From contig CM059582.1 in NCBI GenBank assembly GCA_030407085.1, forward strand, positions 90,756,501-90,820,500: 64,000 nucleotides of DNA, read 5' to 3'. This document shows positions 60,577 to 64,000 of the stretch, one piece after another. Source of the DNA: Trichopria drosophilae (lineage: Eukaryota; Arthropoda; Insecta; Hymenoptera; Diapriidae). Position 1 is the stretch's first letter. Every line of letters begins with the position of its first letter. Below the pieces are notes generated by a model, which had not been told where the DNA came from, ran no database searches, and saw only the letters and a program-made list of their open reading frames with translations. The translations under genes were made by a program, and so were the position numbers.

Positions 60577-61150
60577 ATGGTTCATGCCCTGAGGTGCGTC
60601 TTCTCGTGAAATATTACCACGAGAAGATGAATCACAGTGGAAATGAAACGGTAGTTAACGAAATTCGGCAGTTATTTTGGCTTACAAAGTTAAGAGTGCA
60701 TCTGCTATCAGTGGTGGCTAAATGTCCGACATGTCGGATGAATCGCCCAAAATCATCGCAACCGTTAATGGCTGATTTGCCATCTGCTAGGACCGCGTTT
60801 CGTTTACGTCCTTTCAGCTTCACGGGTCTCGACTACTTTGGTCCAATGTTCGTGAAAATCGGGCGTCGCCACGAAAAGCGTTGGGGTGTACTATTTACAT
60901 GCTTGTCGACTCGAGCAATTCATTTAGATCTGGCACACTCGTTGTCTTCCGATTCGGCCATCATGGCGGTGTGCAGGATGGCGGCACGTCGGGGATACCC
61001 CGTGGAAATATTTTCCGATAATGGGTCCAATTTTAGAAAAGCGGATAAAGAGTTACGTCAAGCTATCGGATTAATTGATAAAAACGCTCTAACTCGGTAT
61101 GCAACAAATAAAAATATGAAATGGAATTTCATCCCCCCAGCTTCTCCCCA
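60490..61150 (+). pseudogene. pol: BEL/Pao Pol: integrase zinc-binding domain and core, first two catalytic residues
   Basis: The frame from about 60490 carries an HHCC zinc-binding domain (YYHEKMNHSG, then CPTCRMNR), the start of the integrase core with the first catalytic aspartate in FTGLDYFGP, and the second in IFSDNGSNF. Retroviral-type integrases join the element DNA to the target (family knowledge). The frame reaches IPPASPHMVE and then shifts: the expected GG(A/L)WERLV block with the catalytic glutamate is in the next frame. A 1-2 nt indel near 61150 therefore separates the D,D from the E. Confidence 0.85.
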
Positions 61151-61705
61151 TATGGTGGAGCTTGGGAACGGTTGGTACGTTCAGTAAAATCGTCCTTATA
61201 TACTATTCTAAAAAGTCAGGTACCTAAAGAGGAAACGCTCCTCACTATATTAACGGAAGTGGAACATACAGTAAATTCTAGGCCCCTCACTCATGTATCT
61301 CTTGATCCTAGAGATATGGAATCGCTGACACCGAATCATTTTTTGATTGGTTCTTCGTCAGGGCAATTGAATTTACCTCAATATGAGAATATTGAAATGT
61401 GTCCTCGTAAACAGTGGCGATGTGCACAAAACTTCGCAGATGCCTTTTGGAAGCGTTGGATCAGGGAGTATCTGCCAACACTCCTTCCCCGTACCAAGTG
61501 GGTTCGTGAAGTCGAGAATTTATCGATAGGCGATCATGTTTTAATAATCGATGATAATCTTCCGCGCAATTCGTGGCGAAAAGGTGTAATTGAGAAGATT
61601 TTCCCTGGTCCAGACAATCGAGTACGGTTAGTGCAAATTAGAACGGCAAATGGAACTTTAATTAGATCCGCAGCTAAAGTAATTTGGTTTGGGAAAGAAA
61701 CATAA
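61151..61705 (+). pseudogene. pol: BEL/Pao Pol: integrase end and C-terminal domain
   Basis: A frame open from 61121 becomes genuine at YGGAWERLVRSVK, which supplies the catalytic glutamate. It continues with the BEL C-terminal region: EHTVNSRPLTHV, LTPNHFLIG, WKRWIREYLPTL, VLIIDDNLPRNSWRKGVI and RSAAKVIW. It ends with TAA at 61703-61705. The C-terminal (DUF5641-like) part is complete and unbroken. It is in a different frame from the preceding integrase segment. Confidence 0.85.
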
Positions 61706-62138
61706 ATATATTGAATTAACAATGTAATATTTCGTTCATTATTGTTCGTAAAAATTCCGGAAGCTTTTCAGGCGGCGCATTTCTTTATTCGATGACCATT
61801 ATTGTACGGTCATTTGTTTAATACAAGTTAACGTATTTCCATCTTGCAACTAGTATGTATGCCTGTGTGTGTAATATTGTTAAGAAGTGTTAAAAAGTTC
61901 CACCTTAAATTGTCATTCGGTTTATGTTGAGTGTGCAATATTGAGTTTATCTACCATTAATTATACAAGATCATTTGTGGATTAATATTTGATCGTTCAG
62001 CGTTAACAAAATAAAATTGCCTCTAGTTACTAAATTGATTATTGCGTTGTTGGTGCGTGAATGTTAAGTTAAATAATGCGTATGGGTTATGGAAACATCG
62101 ATTCTGTAAACTTAATGTGTGGAATTATTATCCCACAC
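61706..62138 (+). other. 3' untranslated region of the BEL/Pao element
   Basis: A 430-bp AT-rich non-coding stretch between the pol stop and the polypurine tract. No gene was seen; short open frames near 62042-62150 run into the LTR and are shadows. Confidence 0.7.
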
Positions 62139-62149
62139 AGGGGGGAGAA
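62139..62149 (+). promoter_or_regulatory. Polypurine tract
   Basis: AGGGGGGAGAA directly abuts the 3' LTR start (TGTTGTGG). It is the expected plus-strand primer site of an LTR retroelement. Confidence 0.85.
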
Positions 62150-63383
62150 TGTTGTGGTCAGAATCGAATGTTTCAAATCTGCGGTACCTGGCGTGGGTTT
62201 TTCCCACATTGTGGTTTTCCCCACGCCATTGCACACCCGAATGGGGGTACCTCTCCAAAGGCGGGGACCTGTTAGGCAACTATATATTGTAAAGGTCCTG
62301 GAAATGGCGACGATATTATTAAATTGTTGTATTAACGAAGTCGTAGGGGCTGACGTAAATTCCTTACTTACTAAATCATTCTTTAAGCCTAATTACCAAT
62401 AATGACGATACGGTTAGGTTTCGAAAACGTCCGCATGATTCGCCTTCATATGGAGACGTAACCTGATGGTTCCAGGCCGGAGGGATCGGATCAATCGATT
62501 TCGCCGGAAATCATATGACGGGGACCCCGATTTACGACTCTGTGCTGGCCTCAGGCGAACAAGAAATATGAAGGTTCGTAACACGGAAGATAGCAAATTC
62601 GAAAATGTCCGCATGATTCGCCTTCGAATGGAGACGTAACCTGTTGGTTCCAGGCCGGAGGGATCGGATCCATCGATTTCGCCGGAAATCATATGATGGG
62701 GACACCGATTTACGACTCTGTGCTGGCCGCAGGCGAACAAGATGTTTGAAGGTTCGTAACACGGAAAATACCATATTCGAAAATGTCCGCATGATTCGCC
62801 TTCGAATGGAGACGTAACCTGTTGGTTCCAGGCCAGAGGGATCGGATCGAACAAGAAGTTTAAAGGTTCGTAACACGGAAAATACCTAAATCGGATACAT
62901 GCATCGAGAAAATCATGTCGACTCCGATTCGAATATAAATAAACGATTTAAACCTACATTTATCGATGTCGACTCCGTTTCGAAAATTGGATACATCGAA
63001 TTTCGAAGTTTAATACAGACAATGACATGGACGGATAAAATCATTATTTGAATCGGTCGGTAACGTAGAACGCTACGACACTCGAACGTTAAAAAGAAGG
63101 ATCCGCATGTCTAAGCAACGATGGTCTTTTCTAAATAACAAACATTCGTTTGTCAATGGGTATAAAAAGAGTCCACACGGCTTCGGTAAGTTCAGTTACA
63201 GAGACAGTTTCGATCGCCCGGAAATATCGCCGCCATTCCGCCCCAAAAATAATTAAATAAAGTTTAGTTTGATCATCGTAAGTCTGAATCATTTCTGCAC
63301 CGAATCCCCGTTTCCCGTTTCGTCCGCGGGTGGAACGGATTCGCACATCGCGATTGGACATTTGCGAGTGAAGAACGTGCAGG
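62150..63383 (+). repeat. 3' LTR of the BEL/Pao element (longer than the 5' LTR)
   Basis: It starts like the 5' LTR and has TATAAAAA at 63161 and AATAAA at 63256. It is about 290 bp longer than the 5' copy because an internal unit beginning CGAAAA(C/T)GTCCGCATGATT is present three times (62422, 62600, 62778; period 178 bp, the last copy truncated at about 62882) instead of once. The right edge is approximate, for the same reason as in the 5' LTR. Confidence 0.8.
62422..62882 (+). repeat. 178-bp tandem repeats inside the 3' LTR
   Basis: Units start at 62422, 62600 and 62778. Each contains GGAGACGTAACCTG(A/T)TGGTT and a GGAGGGATCGGATC-like core. The first two also carry ATCATATGA(T/C)GGGGAC and GACTCTGTGCTGGCC. 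The third lacks this middle part. The 5' LTR has one unit (starting near 49762). Confidence 0.85.
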
Positions 63384-63838
63384 ACTTACAATTATACGGT
63401 GAGAAAAATTCAAGATGCCGAAATGTAATTTACGGGCTCGGTCGGAACAATGTGTAGAACCGAAGATTCGTGGCCAGTTCAGCCGTCATCAACAATGCAG
63501 ACAATTTCAACGAATAACCTGGACAACTCCATTGGAACTTTGTGGAGGAAAAGAAATTTACCGAGGATCACCAACGTGGAAATTATTGCTCCAGATTCAA
63601 CTACAGATTCAACTGCAGATGCCAATCAGGCCAATCTGAAACTGAAAGCGACAGCGAGGAATTCAAACATTGGCGGCGATTGTCAAGGACGTCGGAGAGG
63701 GCGAAAACGAGTACAATTCAAACAGCAGGAACGAAATGAGTTTTCACCTACGTCGAGATGCGACATGTCCGATGAATACGGGATTTCGCACCATATGGAG
63801 GAAACGGGTCATTTCGACAATCACGGGGAACCCCGATC
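63384..63838 (+). pseudogene. gag: Second copy of the start of gag, downstream of the 3' LTR
   Basis: After the 3' LTR the sequence continues into leader and gag just as after the 5' LTR. The ATG at 63450 opens a frame that matches the first roughly 130 codons of the gag at 50507 with very few changes. Similarity ends abruptly at 63838 (CCCCGATC), where the 149-bp tandem repeat begins (CAACTATGCCATTC). This is a truncated second element in tandem (LTR-gag fragment), not a gene. Confidence 0.88.
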
Positions 63839-64000
63839 ATCAACTATGCCATTCTTGTATATTATTTGAAAGGCATTCACGTATTTTTTTTCGCAACGCT
63901 ACGTCCATGCAGGCCTTACATATTAGACAGTACTTGCAAATGTTTACATATATTTTAACCAAACGAAGAATCGCTCCAACGCTTAATCAACTATGCCATC
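63839..64000 (+). repeat. Second tandem repeat family (about 149 bp), right flank of the retroelement
   Basis: TCAACTATGCCATTCTTGTA, a CTACGTCCATGCAGGCC stretch, ATTAGACAGTACTTGCAAAT and AATCGCTCCAACGCTTAATC match the unit at 49258-49499. A new unit begins at about 63987 (CAACTATGCCATC) and runs off the window. Confidence 0.85.

Noticed and set aside
62414..62876. Minus-strand frames of 114-146 codons in the 3' LTR
   Set aside because: They result from the 178-bp internal tandem repeats and are absent as such from the 5' LTR.

Overview
The window is eukaryotic, from an animal nuclear genome and most likely an insect (inference). The grounds are spliced coding sequence, a BEL/Pao LTR retrotransposon (a metazoan-only group), jockey/CR1/R1-like LINE remnants, a mariner-like transposase remnant and a 37-kb AT-rich satellite array. 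Nothing suggests a bacterium or virus, so operon and ribosome-binding-site logic does not apply. No housekeeping gene was recognised.

Layout. (1) 1-37397 is one satellite array with all monomers in one orientation. Monomers are 150 or 161 bp, about 200 in total. The two sizes differ by a tandem copy of one 11-mer. The array is interrupted at 1231-3831 and 6221-8821 by two nearly identical 2.6-kb segments. These lie in a 4,990-bp tandem duplication and carry a foldback element, small inverted and direct repeats and a dead mariner-like transposase fragment. A partial monomer in reverse orientation (37461-37612) lies just outside the array edge. (2) 38047-42294, minus strand, is the one convincing intact gene: a multi-exon, Crypton-like tyrosine recombinase with a zinc finger, a complete R...R...H...Y catalytic set, and two downstream exons. 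(3) 42764-45720 is a decayed LINE with the endonuclease deleted, interrupted by a 1.2-kb TIR element whose removal restores the LINE reading frame. (4) 45860-49260 holds a tRNA-like relic, a second LINE reverse-transcriptase relic on the minus strand, several foldbacks and interspersed repeats. (5) 49500-63838 is a BEL/Pao element: LTR, gag, protease, RT, a 5.2-kb foreign block that is mostly a 176-bp minisatellite inside RNase H, integrase, polypurine tract, second LTR, then a second copy of the start of gag. It sits in a different tandem repeat of about 149 bp, seen on both sides.

The parts look like a heterochromatic or pericentromeric neighbourhood where tandem arrays and mobile elements nest in one another. 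The retroelement is broken by stops, frameshifts and the minisatellite. The recombinase gene is open across its main exon and has matching splice phases at its first intron, so it may be expressed, either as a recent autonomous element or as a domesticated gene. Open frames inside the satellite and minisatellite are products of periodicity, not genes.
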